NCBI GenBank assembly: GCA_936432065.2
Contig: OW386286.2
Location: 117,628,902-117,692,901 of the forward strand
Origin: Rutpela maculata
Taxonomy: Eukaryota > Arthropoda > Insecta > Coleoptera > Cerambycidae
Direction of reading: 5' to 3'
DNA length: 64,000 nt
Numbering within the stretch: the first letter of the stretch is position 1; each line of letters opens with the position of its first letter. Positions 37,701 through 50,714 of the stretch are shown piece by piece. The notes under the pieces are model-generated. The model saw only the letters and a list, made by a program, of their open reading frames with translations. It did no database searches and had not been told where the DNA came from. The position numbers were made by a program, and so were the translations under genes.

Positions 37701-40700
37701 TAATAAAAACATTTTAAAAATTCTAAAAAATGCATCGGATCGGCGCCACAAACGTCCATACACCAAAATTTGATGATGGTTATTGATTACCTACCAACAT
37801 TGCCAGTGTCGGATCTGGGGATCGAACCCAGTACCTCTCAATATCAAACACTATATTTTCATCCTGATTTAACATTAATATCTCGTACATCTAAATCGTG
37901 ATATCCTTATACATGTGTGGTCAACTTTTAGATATAGCAACAAAGGCCAATAAAGTAAATTATTACTTGTTGTTACTAACAATACAACCGGTTTTTTAAT
38001 GTATTGCTTTGTCCTGTACTTGTAAAACAGATTTTATCATTTATTTTTTTTACAATGAGTGAAAAGAAAAATGTGAAAATGTGGGGAAAGGTGAGCTCTA
38101 TAAGCCTCCTCGCGATGGACCGCTTTAGACCAGTCCAACCCCGTTTAAGATATAAACAGAAAATTTTCACCAGTAGTATTCAGCTCTACTCTACAGCTCT
38201 TATTAAGTTTAATTATATTTATTGCACATACATTACTTTTCTCCAAATTCTGCTCCACTTGCTCCAAAGCCTTTGCAAGATTTTGTGTATATTCGTGTTC
38301 TTTGTTCCTAGCTATTTCCAATTCTCTACTGAGACATTCACACAGTCGAGTTTGTTCTGCCAACTGCCGCCTCATTAAATCCAATTCGTGTCTCAATCGT
38401 TCAGATTCACTTTCGGGACTATGTGGTACAGATAACGTATCACTTTTTTGAGAACAAACTGCACTGTCAGCAAGAAAATCTGGTAAACTCTTAGAATTTC
38501 CAACCTGCAAAATAAATAGTTTTCTAGAAATATTTGATACAAATGCATATTACATCTTACATCAGTTTGTCTAGTATTATTAGTATAAATCAGGGTCGGG
38601 GCAAAAATAAATTAAAAAAATTGATTTTTTTAAATTTAAATCATGGTTTGATCTCTTGATTTTTTAAAATCCAATCCACAAAATAATCATCATTTACAAA
38701 GAAAATTAAACGCTATAATATTGATTATATTGACATTGAATTATTCTTTTAACTGATTTAAAAAAATTTAAAACAGAGATTCATATGTAGGCCAGTCAAC
38801 GAATGGCCTAAAGGGTGGTGTAGAGTGCGTGAGCTGGGACCTAAGCGATTACTTTAGAAAGTTGTTCAGGGTGTTTAGGGAGTGAACATACTGAAAGTCC
38901 TGACGTCTAGGAGGTGAGCCGGAGGGGGGGGGGGCACAAAGAAAGTCCAACTTTTGGTTTGGTTTGGTGGGTCGTAGGGAAAAATTTTCTTATACAAAAT
39001 GAAAGCTCATGAAATTCTCTACAACTTTCATTTTATATACTTTTTTCGAATTCGCAACCATTTTCGAGCTACACGCTCCGGAAAAGTGGAAATTTTCTTC
39101 AACTTTAATGAAAAACAAGGTGGGCTTCTCAAAATTGTACTTAAGTCAGAAATCATCAAGGAAGCGGCAGTGATCTTTTACAACCCCTCCTGCACTCAAG
39201 GCGAGGTTGAAAAGGCTGGGAAGATTTGCTTCCTCAAATAGTATGGAGCACCAGCAAGACAGACCTCTCAATCAGTACCGCTTCCAGTTGTTCATGAGGT
39301 CAGTGGCAATATTAAGCCTGACATCAGCTCCCTCCCACCAACTGAGAGCGCAGCTAAACAGCATTCCCGGCGCACCTACCACCAAGTGCAGCAGTGGCTC
39401 AGGAATGAGCTGCCCTCTCAAGAGTGGAGGTGGAAACATGTAGGAGACACCATGGTGTCAATTACAAGCACCGGAGGTCCTACATTTTGTTATCATCTTT
39501 AAAATACAATTTTCTATTTTTCAGGTAAAAATCTGTTTTTAGAAAATTTTCACTTTTCCGGAGCGTGTAGCTCGAAAACGGTTGCGAATTCGAAAAAATA
39601 TATAAAATGAAAGTTGTAGAGAATTTCATGAGCTTTTATTTGGTATAAGAAAATTTTTCCCTGCGACGCACCGTTTTCGAGACATAAGCGAAAAAACCAA
39701 AAGAGGGACTTTTTTTGTGCCCCCCATCCGGCTCACCTCCTAGACGTCAGGACTTTCAGTATGTTCACTCTCTAAGCACCCTGAACAATAAAGGAATCGC
39801 TTAGGTCCCTGCTCACGCACTCTATATCTCCTTTATTGATTGAACTAATGTATTTCTTTTATATATGTGTATTCCCAAGTAACATTTTGAGTTATAATTT
39901 TTAGTCTACATGCCTAATTAGTTGTACAATGGTTGTAAAACGGTTTTTAAAATAATTTTCACATGAAGGTTGTATGGTATGCATAAGACAACTAATTAGA
40001 CGCTAAAAGTGAATGGTCTTCAAGAAGTCGTTAATAGGTCGTAAAAAGGTTGGTATCATCTACAATACAACGGTTAACACGACTTAAGGAATATAGTTGT
40101 ATAAAGGTCGTTAAAAAAATAATGTGACCTCATGAAGACCTTGTAGGAAAATAGTTATACTAGTCATTAAAAAACACGATAAGACTTTAATAGGACCTTG
40201 ACACGAGATAGGACCTGAAATTGAAGGGAGTCATAACGTAGGTTGTACTGATTTTGAATACGACTTCCATATGACCAATAAATGAAACTATGGCGTCCAA
40301 AAATTGATAATAGTAACAGTAGTTATATCAATAGTCAATACGATCTCAATAAGACCCATAAACATAAATAATACACTCCAAAAAGTGGCAATCGTAACAG
40401 GTTCATACGACCTTGATACGATTCATGAATAAAAATATTTTTTTGCGCCATCAAACATCGACTTGATGTATGAACGTGATTTATACCTGTTTTGCAGCCG
40501 TACTGAGATATGGAAAAAAATGAGCGCATGCATGACTATCGTTCAAAGAGACATATCTCAAAAACTAATTGAGCTAGAGAGGTAAATCCAACGGGAGGTT
40601 TCAGGTAACCTTAAAGAGTATATTTTATGTTTTTTTGAATTTTTAGAATAATTACACACATCATTAAAAAATAAATAAAAAATATAATAATTAATATTTC

Positions 40701-43700
40701 CGTGTTTTCTGTGACTTACAATCACTGAAATAATATATGTTGTAATCCTTTATATGCACTTTTACTAATAAAATTTGCGTTAGAAAAAAGTTGGTGCAAC
40801 ACTTCGAAAAAAAATAAAATTCGACGCGCACTACATCATATAAGGATTCAAACTTGACATGGGACACACATATAAATATTTTATGAATTGGAATTATTCT
40901 TAGAAGAGAAATTGAATGAAAATATAAATAATTGTCACGTAATAGTATATTGTATATTTAGGTGTGAAAGCAATACATTCCCGGACGACGATGCAAATTG
41001 TTGGCCGAGGCGCTAGCCGAGGCCAACAAGCATCGAGGTCCGGGAATGTGCTTTCACATCAAAGTACACATACTATTTTTTCTGAAATCACAATCAATAT
41101 TATTATAAATTAAGGAATTTGTATTAATGCATAACATTTCTTCATTGCAATCTAACTGCTTACTAATAAATGCAATTTTAATGTGAGTTGGTTTGTCTGC
41201 GTGTATATATTTACTGTCTAAAATATACATAAAAAACCGTACGGGAATGTTACTTTCTTAGCAACGGATTAAAATACTGGAATTGTGCATTATATCTATT
41301 TCATACGGCGCACAGTGGCATGAACTGTAGTTTTTTCGTTCAAAATTATCTAGAGCACTTCTCAACTGATTGGGATAATTTTTTTTTTTAAATACTTGTT
41401 ATTTAATTTCAAAAAAACGTAAGAGGGCCGATTTTTGAATTATGCTAACCAAAATTATTGAGCTTAACCAAAATTTTTTTTTTAAATCTTAAAAAGAAAA
41501 TTTTTTTTCTCTAAACCAATTTACATAAATCTTGTTACTCGGGGGTTTTTGAGGTCGCTGATTACGAATCTGATATTCAAATTGTCATAAACCAACCTAC
41601 AAGATGGCGGAATCAATGGCGGCTATAAAATGCTAAAAAATTACGAAAAATTAAATATTTTCGTTAAAGTTTATGCCGAGAAGTTTTGAATATTTTTTAT
41701 AAGTACAAGTTCCAGGAAGAAATTCAAGATGGCAGATCCAATATTGCGGCAATAAGATGATAAAACTAACTTAAAATTAAATTAAACGCATTAAATTAAA
41801 AAGGCTATTCCTAAGAATTATTAAAATATTTAAGAAGGAACAAATTTTCTGAAATTTTCAAATATATCCAATATGGCTGCCATACATTAATATTATCAAT
41901 CATAAATATGCGATTCAGTCCTCCATTAATTTTAAACATAACCCTAAATAGGTCATATTAATATTTATTTTTTTTATCTGCTAATAATATAATAAACACC
42001 TAACACCAAGAACTTTAAAACAAGAATATTAAACCTAACATAACCTAAGGCAAGAGTTTTAAACCAAGAACTTTAAACCGAACTTAGTGCAAAAATGTTT
42101 CGTCATTTATTTTTAAGTTAGTTTTATCATCTTATTGCCGCCATGTTGGATCCGCCATCTTGAATTTCTTCCTGGAACTTAAAATTTAGTCTATTTTAAC
42201 TTAAAAGTACTTATCAGAAATATTCAAAACTTCACGGCATAAACTTTAACAAAAATATTTAATTTTTCATAATTTTTTAGCATCTTATAGCCGCCCTTTT
42301 CCAGGTTGGTTTATGACAATTTGGATATCAGATTCGTAATCAGCGACCTCAAAACCCCCCCGAGTAACAAGATTTATGTAAATTGGATAAGAACAAATTT
42401 TTTTTTTTTGTAAGTTTTATTAAGATTTAAATACAAAATGGACATTTTGGCGAAGCTCAACAATTTTGGTTAGCATAATTAAAAAATCGACTCTCACGTT
42501 TTTTTTGGAATTAAATAACAAGTATTTAAAAAAAAATTATCAACTAAAAATGAAAATGCATTTTTCTCACCTCGCTTACTGTTGGTCCATTCCTTGGACC
42601 ACTTGATTGATTACCAATAGGAAGATCTAGAGGAAATGCTCCTTGGGGTCTAATGGGCAAGTCTAATGGTATAGGCTTAGTGCTGTTATTGGGAGTTTCA
42701 CGACCATTGAGATTGTCCTCAAATTTAGCTCTACTGTCTCTACTATGTGTAAAGTCGGGCAAGTTATCTATATCCAAATTATAATTATTTGGATTATTTC
42801 CTAAATAACATTGTTCAATGACTAGATGGTCTTGTACAAAATCAGGCAGGGCTGATGAAAATTCTGGAACAATTCTTTGTTTTGTTTCAGGAATCTGATT
42901 ACTAAGCTCAGAAGATGGAGTTGGACGATTCTCACAGTAAATTTTAGGCCTAGCACCTTTATTTTGATAGTTGCTGCTAGAATCACCACGCAAAAAATGT
43001 TTAAATGAAAATGGATTGTCCTCTCTTCTTTGACCATCATTTATGTTGGAACCTAAGAATAAGAAACTATAAAAATATTTACAAAACCAAATAGAATTTT
43101 TATAAAACCGCTGCCCAAGGAATCACTACTTCCACATCCAGATTCTCTATCTAAGTCACTCACAACGAAAAAACTTTGTATGTGAAAATAATTGTTTATG
43201 GAACTTTAATAATATAATATTTGAAATCCTCTACCCCAAAAACCCATAAAACGATACCCCACATCGGTAGTGGGGTGGAGGGTGGTGATAGGGGGTGATA
43301 GTGGGGGGGTGGATGAAGCAAAAGAATATTTTGAGGTTTCTGGTTACTGTACATACACTAAATCACAATTTGTTTTCATCCCCTTTAATAAGGGGGTGGG
43401 GGTGGTAATGGGGGTGGCTAATGCCAAACATTTTTTTGAGACCTTAGCTTCTCTTGTATATACTAAATACTAATTTTATGGACTCTTACCTGTTTGATTG
43501 ACCTATTTACCCCAAATTTACCCCAATTTACCCCCCAACCCTTCGACGGAACATGATGAAAATATAATCTAGTTCTAGATCTCGTTAAAGTACATATGTG
43601 TACCAAATTTCAAGTCAATATCTTAAACGGTTCCAGAGTAAACGTGCGCACAAAAAAAAGTTACAGACAGACAGACCGACAGACAGACAGAAATTTTTTT

Positions 43701-46700
43701 TTCGCTCAAACTTAAAATCTCGACGTTTCATGACATTTTAAGCCTATTTGGACAATAAAAATTTCAAAAAATTTTTTTGTCGTTACTATACTTCCACTGG
43801 ACGTGGAAGTAAAAATAGATTTTATTGTTCAACAGTATACATCAATTAATGAACAACACAGTGCCCAAGATAGCCACGGGTACTGCATCCTCAAAAACAC
43901 AAAACATAAAAAAAATTCAAAAGTGGTGGCCTCACTTAATTCCAGATTCATTGACTTGCCTTGAAATTGGCCCAGTTTTCCGCTAAAAACAGTTGGAAAT
44001 CGTTCATAAAAACTCACCAGCTTTATCCTGCAATTATTACCATGCAATTCAGGATCATAAGAAAATCCTGGCAAATGTTAAATTAAATGGAGTTCTTCTC
44101 CAAATAGACTTTGGTGCGGTTTGCTCAATTATATGTCAACAGACTTGGGAAAAAATAAAAAGTGTCATTAAGACAGCTACGCTGAGGTTACATACATGGA
44201 CACATGAAAATATTTCGATTATGGAAGAAGCCATGATCAAAGTACTGACTTTACGTAGCTGAAAAAATTATTCCCTGAATTTTCCATTTTTTTTTCGATG
44301 TCAAATAATTATTATTATCATTATGTTAAATGTAATTTTAGATAATCAAATACTTTTTACTTCAATTACTTCCACATCCAGTGGAAGTATAGTAACGACA
44401 AAAAATTTTTTTAAAATTTTTATTGTTCAAATGGGCTTAGAATGTCACGAAACGTCGAGATTTTAAGTTTGAGCGAAAAAAAAATGTCTGTCTGTATGTC
44501 TGTAACTTTTTTGTGCGCATGTTTACTCTGGAACCGTTTGAGATATTGACTTGAAATTTGGTACACATATGTACTTTAACGAGATCTAGAACTAGACTAT
44601 ATTTTCATCGTGTTCCGTCGAAGGGTTGGGGGGTAAATTGGGGTAAATTTGGGGTAACTAGGTAAATCAAGCAGGTAAGAGTCTATAAAATTGGTATTTA
44701 ATATATACAAGAGAAGCTAAGGTCTAAGGTCTCAAAAAAAATGTTGGCATTAGCCACCCCCGTTACCACCCCCACCCCATTATTAAAGGGGATGAAAAAA
44801 AATTGTGATTTAGTGTGTGTACAAGAACCAGAAACCTCAAAATATTTTTTTTACTTCATCCACCACCACTACCACCCCCTATCACCACCCCCACCTCACT
44901 ATCGATGTGGGGTTATCGTTTTATTGGTTTTTGGGGTAGAGGATTTTAAATATTATATTATTAAAGTTCCATAAACAATTATTTCCACATACAAAATTTT
45001 TTCGTTGTGAGTGACTGGGATAGAAAATCTGCATATGGAAGTAGTGATTCATTGGGCAGCGGTTTTTTCGATTTGATAAGAGAAATAATTTTTACAATTA
45101 ATTATTTTTTATTTATTTGCTTTTATCAAAAATATATATATATTGAAAATACTTTAATCATTTTTTCAAATTTAATCATATTAAATAAAAAAGTGTGAAT
45201 GATTAAATTTGAAAAAATGATTAAAGTATTTTCAACATATTTTTTTTTTCTTTAAAATGCTAAGAATCGTATCATGTAATTCAATACTTCGTCAGTATTA
45301 GCTAGAAGAGTAGTTGTTTTGATTGATTCTCCAATAATGAGTGTTTTAAAGTATTTACCTGACTAGTATATTAGCGTGCCCAGATTAGGGCAACAATATA
45401 CAGAAAGTAGGTATTTTCATAATAAATAAAAAGTGTGTAAGTTGTGATTTGCATAATACCTAAATAATATTCTCTAATTAGAAATAATTTATTTTATAAA
45501 ATCGTCATTAGGTGAACAAACAAAGGTTGCAATTTAAAACTAGTGGAAGCATTATACTCTTCGCCGATTTACTGTTACTGTTACACATTCTATAGGATAC
45601 TCTTCGCAGTTTTCTTGTAAATGTAATTGTAAATAATGTTAGTTATTGGACATTCTAAATTTTGTGATACCAACTTTGTTGTAAAAAAAAAATTATATGA
45701 AAAAAAGGAAATGGAAAAAAATACCCTGTCTGAGATTCGAACACAAGACCTTTGGATTGCCAGACAACAACAACAACAACAAAACAAATTTATTTGGTAT
45801 TTAACGGTACAAGAATGCGCTTTGGCGGATCCCGACCGGGAGCCAGCCCGACAATCACGGAGTGCAGAGTCGTGGTAAGCTGAGCGGAGTGGGTCCGGTT
45901 CGGCTTAACGGTAATTAAATTATATATTATTATTATTATTATTATTATAAATAATTAAAAACTCACTAGGCAAACGCACTTCTGGAAAATTTTGATTGTT
46001 GATACGGGAAAACAGAACGAAAAAAAAACAAAAACGAAAAAATCCGTTCGAACAAATGACAACCTCGTGGTCTGACCGCCGTCGAGGAAGGTAGAGTAGG
46101 TTAAAAGTTATATGATTTTAAAAGTTTAGATTTATAGGATGTTATCGGCCTAGAGGAGATTTGGAAAGACAAAAAGAGGACAAAAAGAATAAAAAGAATA
46201 AAAAGGATAAAAAGGATAAAGCAACAAAATTGCCAGACAAAGCTTCAGCCATTGCGTCATCACAGATCACTACAATGATTGAATGTCTGTAGTATATATC
46301 ATTCCAGTATTATATTTCAACGAATTAGATATATTATGAAATATACGTATTAATAAAATGTATAAATAAAAAAAAATTATAAAGAATAAAATTTCGCAAA
46401 ATTTTTATTTAAGTACAAATAACAAAAATTAAGAAAAAACTTTTTTTAAATTTAAATGATTAATAACTTTTTTATCTACTGATTGATTTTTTTCAAAAAC
46501 AATAGGGTTTTTCTCTAGCTAACGCTTTCCAAATTTCAATACAATCGAGTTTTCTTTCATAAGTTATTGTGCTTACAAGAAACGTGACGGATGGACGGAC
46601 AGACAGCATTTTGAAAGTTGTTCAGAATTCGTTCACTAACATAATGATATGAACATTTTTTCTCTACAATCGATATTTACTGATTTAGAAATGTGCCGAT

Positions 46701-49700
46701 CAAATACGATATACTCTTCGTTTTTGCGAAGAGTACAATAACAGTGGGAGCCCGTAAGTAGTTTATTGTTTATATATTGTATATTTATTGTTTATTATTG
46801 TTTTCCATATTGTGACTCAAAATTCCATGATTTTTGAGAAATATTTAAAATTCCCTGAGGTTTCCCTGAGATGATTTTTTTAGAGTTTTTAAAATTCCCT
46901 GGATTTTCCCAGTTTCTCAGGTTTTCCATATGAGTCTGAACTCTGCAGTATAATCAAAGTTAAAAATACTTACATGTGTTTATTACAAACGGAGGAGGAT
47001 GCGACCTACTTGGTAGAGATTGGTTCAAGCAACTAGGAGTTTCTGTTCACAGAGTATGGTATTAATTGCAGGATCAAGCTGGTGAGTTTATACGAACAAC
47101 TTCCAACCCTTTTTGGAGGAAAACTGAGCCAATTTCGGGGCAAGCCAATGAATTTGGAATTAAATGAGGCAACCACTCCAATTTTTCTAAAACACAGGCA
47201 GGTTCTATTTGCCTTGAAACCAGCAATAGAGAAGGAATTGCACAAACTTGTGGAAGAGGGTGTGTTGAAATCAACAGAATATTGGGCAACGTCTTTGGTA
47301 CCGGTTCGAAAAAGAGATGGTCAAATTCGACTGCACGGTGATTATCGAAGCACTGTAAACAAAGTCATCAAGAAAAATTCTTAGCCTCTACCAACGACAA
47401 CAGAAATGATAACCTTAACAGATCTCAGCACAATTTCCTCAAAGTAGATTTCTAACAAGTTCATCAACAGCTATCAGTAGATGATGAAACTGTTTGCAGT
47501 TTCATCAGTGTTGACTGTCACTACATACAACGGACTTTTCCGGGTCAAGAGACTGCCTTTTGGTATCAATGCAGCCCCAGGACTTTTCCAGAAATTCATG
47601 GAAATGCTGTTAGTTGACACTCCTGGAATAAAAATCTATTTAGACGACATCATGATCAGAGGAAAGGTTGGAGAGAGCTGGAATGACCGTGAAAAAAGAA
47701 AAATGTGAAATTGGTAAATCTGAAATTACTTTTCTAGGATATCGGTTAGCAGCTGATGGAGTATGACCAATGGAATAGGGAATTAAAGCAATAAAGGATG
47801 CACTGAGACCAACCAATAAACAAGAGCTCCAATCCTTACTGGGTATGATTAATTTTTATAATGGTTTCCTAAAAGATAAGGCAGCCAAAGCAGAACCGTT
47901 ACACCGAATCAACTTGGCAGTGGAATGATCATCATGAGAGGGCTTTCGTGAAGCTGAAGGACTTATTGGGGTCAAAGGTAGTTCCTACACACTATGATGA
48001 AAGCAAGTTGCTAGTTATGAATTGTGATTGTGTCACCTTATGGTATCACAGCAATTTTATCACACCGAGAGAATGGCATCGAGAAACCGATTGCCTACTG
48101 GTCTCGTACGCTTACTAAAAGTCAGCGAAATTACGCCCAGATTGACAAGGAAGCACTGTCTATGGTGTCATCAAGTCATGGCAACTATAACAGATCACAT
48201 GCCGTTCTTGGGATTAGTCGATAAAAAAAAAATAATTCCAGCGATTCTGTCACCGAGGATGCTACGATAGTTTTTGACTTTAAGCGCCTATGATTATACT
48301 GTCGAATTCAGGAAGGGTAGAATGCAAATGTAAACTACTTGAGTCATCTTCCACAAAAACAAGAAGCCGATGAAATGGAATCACCAGGGAATCACATATT
48401 GCTGCTTGAGTCCAATAACCAACCAATTGCCATTGAGGAAATCCAAAAACTTACCAACGAATAAAAGACATTGAGAGATGTAAGATACTGGACATGGCAC
48501 CAGTGGCCGAATGCGGAGCTGGAAGGTACAAACCGTACCAGCGAAGAAAGTCTGATATCTCCATGTACAAGAATTGCCTGCTTTGGGGAAATCAGCCGAC
48601 CGCACTGAAGGAGACACATGGGATTTTTATGAAATTGCTTCATGCAAATCACCCAGGAGTGGTAGCCATGAAAGCATGCGCTCGAAGTTATGTGTGGTGA
48701 CCAAATATCGACAAAGAGATCGAAAACTGTGTGGCAACTTGTCATACATGCCAAATTCATCAGAACAACCCGGTAAAAGCACCACGTTTGGAGCCTGCCG
48801 CATTTTGATTATGCTGGACCTTACAGAGGAAAAGTTTTCTCGATTGTGGTCGACGCAATTTCAAAATGGCTAGTGGTTGACATTATCAAATCAATGGCCT
48901 TTAGCGAGCTTATCAAGAGGAAAATATTTGCGAGGCTGGGCATTCCAGACAAGGTGGTTTCTGACAATGGACGTTACTTCGACTTTAAGGAACTGCACGA
49001 TTTCTACTAAAAATAATTTGATCGCATACAGTACCATTTCACCGTATCACCCTTCAAGTAACGGCCAAGCAGAGAGTATGGTACAGGTCACTAAGAAAAA
49101 TTTGGCGAAATTGGAAGAAGGCGACCCTGGTTTACAGGTTCAGAGAATGCTTTTCCGGCGACATACTAAAGTCCATGCAGGAACAGCCAAGACACCTGCG
49201 GAGCTATTAATGGGAAGGAAGCTTTGCACAGTTCTAGACAAAATGCATCCTTATGCACTTAAATCAAATCACAGAGAGGAGAAAGAAGCTATAAATAAAT
49301 TGCGTTTATTCTAAGAAGGCGATGCTATTTATTTCCGCAACTATAATTCGCTGGGACCGAAATAGTTCGAAGGCATGGTTGAAGATTGTGTGACTCCTGT
49401 GTCATATTGGATTCACTTAGGCAATGGAAGTTAGGTACGGGAAAAACAAAAATTCAAAAGTTGGAAAAGTCATACATAACTGTCAAAAATCAAAATGTCC
49501 AAGTTCCAAGAATTTGATGACAAAATCGAAGCTTTTGAGTCGTGGGAAGAACATCTACAGCAGTATTTTATTAAGCGTAATGTGGAAGAAAATTTGAAGG
49601 TAGCTCACTTATTGAGCAAAAAGTTACGGTGTACTGAAACCAACACTGTACCCTGATACACCAGTGGGTAAATCCTATAATGAATTGATCAGTATCCTGA

Positions 49701-50683
49701 AACAGAAATTTGTCCCAACTACCAGTGTTATTGTAGAACATTACAAGTTTTATAATAGAAATCAAGAAGTAAATGAGAAAATTGTACATTACGTGTCAGC
49801 TTTAAAAGAGTTAACGAAGTTGTGTAAATTTGAAAATTTCTTAGACCAAGTTGAGAGATCATCTAGTATGTGGTGTTCAAAACATAACTATACAACGTCT
49901 GTTAGGTGAACCGGAAACATTAACCTTCCAGCAAGCTACTAGGTTAGCTTTAACTTTAGAAGCTGCCGAATCGCAGTCACTTAGTACATGGTACTGTGGA
50001 AAATATGAATAAACTGTAAATACAGAAGAAATCATTTAAAACCAAACCGAAGTCATCCTGTTTTAGATGGGGTAAGAATCACAACCCATCTCAGTATTCA
50101 GCAGTAAACTGGGAATGTTTTACTTGCAAGAGAAAAGGACCAGTGTGGTTTGCAGAGCTAATAAAATAATAAAATTAAACACTTAGAAACTGAGAATACC
50201 GTCGAAGATGAAGATAGTGAGGAAGAAGTCGACGACATAGGATTCCTTGGTAAATTAGGTGAAGGAAGTAAAGCCTTGCAGATTAATTTAAGTATTCAAG
50301 GTAAAGACTGTATTTTTAATAATAATAATAATAATAATAGTTTATTGGTGCTATTACAGGTGCTTACACAAGTCAAATACAAAGAACAGTTTAAAACATG
50401 TATGAGAAAGAAAAAAAGAAACATGTAAAATAGATTACTAAAGACATGCCCAAACCGTGTCGGTTGGACATATCTATTAGTCTATCTAAAACACTTTAAA
50501 ATGGAAAAAGTTCATAAGCAAAAATCGAAAGCAGAATAAGTGAAAGTATGCCTTAGTAGAGAATAATAATACGTCTTGTCTTGAAATTAACATTTTCTAA
50601 GGTTATGTAAAATGGGCTGATACATTATCAGGTCCAAAATTAAAAATTTTTGCCCTACAATCTCACTAGAGTGTCAAACTACA

Positions 50684-50714
<31 letters not shown>

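Larger units (their letters stand above)
43104..45066. mobile_element. 1.96-kb long-inverted-repeat element with Gypsy fragments at its centre
   Basis: AAAACCGCTGCCCAAGGAAT (43104) is inverted at the right end (to 45066). Arms of ~700 bp contain GTAAAGTTCC-like, TGGGGTA, ACCACCCCC and a (CAGA)n run (43670-43691). Inner arm ends carry CTTCCACTGGACGTGGAAG. The ~540-base centre has two small Ty3/Gypsy pieces in opposite orientation. Confidence 0.75.

Noticed and set aside
38004..38378. Plus-strand 124-codon frame
   Set aside because: It is the antisense of ENTR1 exon 3; its composition has no family match.
45725..45760. tRNA gene on the minus strand (TTCGAATCTC)
   Set aside because: Only a T-arm-like word is present; no cloverleaf with acceptor and anticodon stems can be built. 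The same applies at 37810-37830.
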